Assembly: GCA_031286695.1 (NCBI GenBank)
Contig: JAITTY010000010.1
Span: 280,482 to 344,481, forward strand
Length of the DNA stretch: 64,000 nt
From: Sphingobacterium sp.
Lineage (GTDB): Bacteria > Bacteroidota > Bacteroidia > Sphingobacteriales > Sphingobacteriaceae
Direction of reading: 5' to 3'
Of this stretch, positions 63,802-64,000 are shown piece by piece. How positions within the stretch are numbered: the stretch's first letter is position 1; each line of letters opens with the position of its first letter. Below the pieces are notes generated by a model. It saw nothing but the letters and a program-made list of their open reading frames with translations, was not told the DNA's origin and searched no databases. Made by a program: the position numbers and the translations under genes.

Positions 63802-63812
63802 GTTCTTTAAGA
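63802..63812 (+). promoter_or_regulatory. boxA-like antitermination element in the rRNA leader
   Basis: GTTCTTTAAGA resembles the boxA core (TGCTCTTTAACA of E. coli) and sits in the transcribed leader about 150 bases before 16S. Confidence 0.45.
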
Positions 63813-63960
63813 AAACACAATCATGTAAGCGTGACGAGTAGACAGACGAAAGTCGAAAGTCATGAACAAATTCAAGTAATTCGTTCAATTCGATCCAAGA
63901 TCAGAGATATAAAAAAAGAATTCTGATTATGTAAATAGTTGGAATCAAAAACTTCATTTT

Positions 63961-64000
<40 letters not shown>

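Larger units (their letters stand above)
63014..63960. other. Long intergenic region: regulator promoter side, repeats, rRNA promoters and leader
   Basis: 947 bases without a supported gene. From the left: AT-rich sequence upstream of the LacI-type gene, a C-rich 11-bp repeat array (63231-63309), a 59-codon open frame on the minus strand with no ATG (63314-63490, possibly a gene remnant), two tandem rRNA promoters (63526-63557, 63680-63709) and a leader with a boxA-like word (63802-63812) before 16S. Confidence 0.7.

Noticed and set aside
63502-63810. 102-codon plus-strand frame before the 16S gene
   Set aside because: It spans both rRNA promoters and is mostly Lys/Arg/Glu from purine-rich leader DNA; not a gene.

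Overview
The window reads as the chromosome of a Bacteroidota member of the Sphingobacteriaceae, most likely Sphingobacterium or a close relative. The evidence is AT-rich DNA, no usable Shine-Dalgarno sequences, many promoters of the TTG-N19-21-TAnnTTTG type peculiar to this phylum, a SusC/SusD pair, a TamL-type lipoprotein barrel, CcoI/CcoS, and the first 40 bases of a 16S rRNA gene at the right edge. The genus is inference. No insertion sequence, prophage, CRISPR array or tRNA gene was seen.

Region by region. 1-2351 (minus strand): the start of an outer-membrane barrel gene and two tandem double-domain universal stress proteins. 2774-7518: alaS, a TlpA/DUF4369 thioredoxin lipoprotein and an orphan OmpR-type response regulator. 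7739-20146: pyrC leads an operon with an LD-carboxypeptidase and an M14 carboxypeptidase; facing it are SusD, SusC, an Ala-Glu type dipeptide epimerase and an NlpC/P60 hydrolase, then a glycosylasparaginase. This gene set parallels the B. subtilis ykfABC muropeptide genes with an outer-membrane importer added. 20346-31440: msrA, a type IIA topoisomerase A subunit, GNAT, an ABC ATPase/permease pair with an unusually site-rich upstream region, MFS, VOC, a SpoU methyltransferase and TamL.

31513-44617 is the accessory-looking part: a membrane protein, a lipase-like hydrolase, a secreted protein made of 20-residue repeats, a WGR-domain giant coupled to a SWIM zinc-finger protein, three small minus-strand genes resembling immunity loci (one SMI1/KNR4), an S41 protease, a lone YhcG-type PDDEXK nuclease and a small membrane protein. 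44759-50984 is housekeeping: a membrane protein, SprT-like, recN, a lipoprotein and clpC.

51170-59777 looks like a low-oxygen block: ettA, a soluble PAS histidine kinase that keeps FixL haem-pocket residues, a response regulator fused to a Crp/FNR module, a truncated D-LDH-like protein with a cysteine-rich tail, hemN, ccoI and ccoS. The cbb3 oxidase structural genes do not follow; a mannonate pathway pair (SDR, uxuA) and a LacI-type regulator come next. The last 950 bases carry an 11-bp periodic repeat array and tandem rRNA promoters before the 16S gene.
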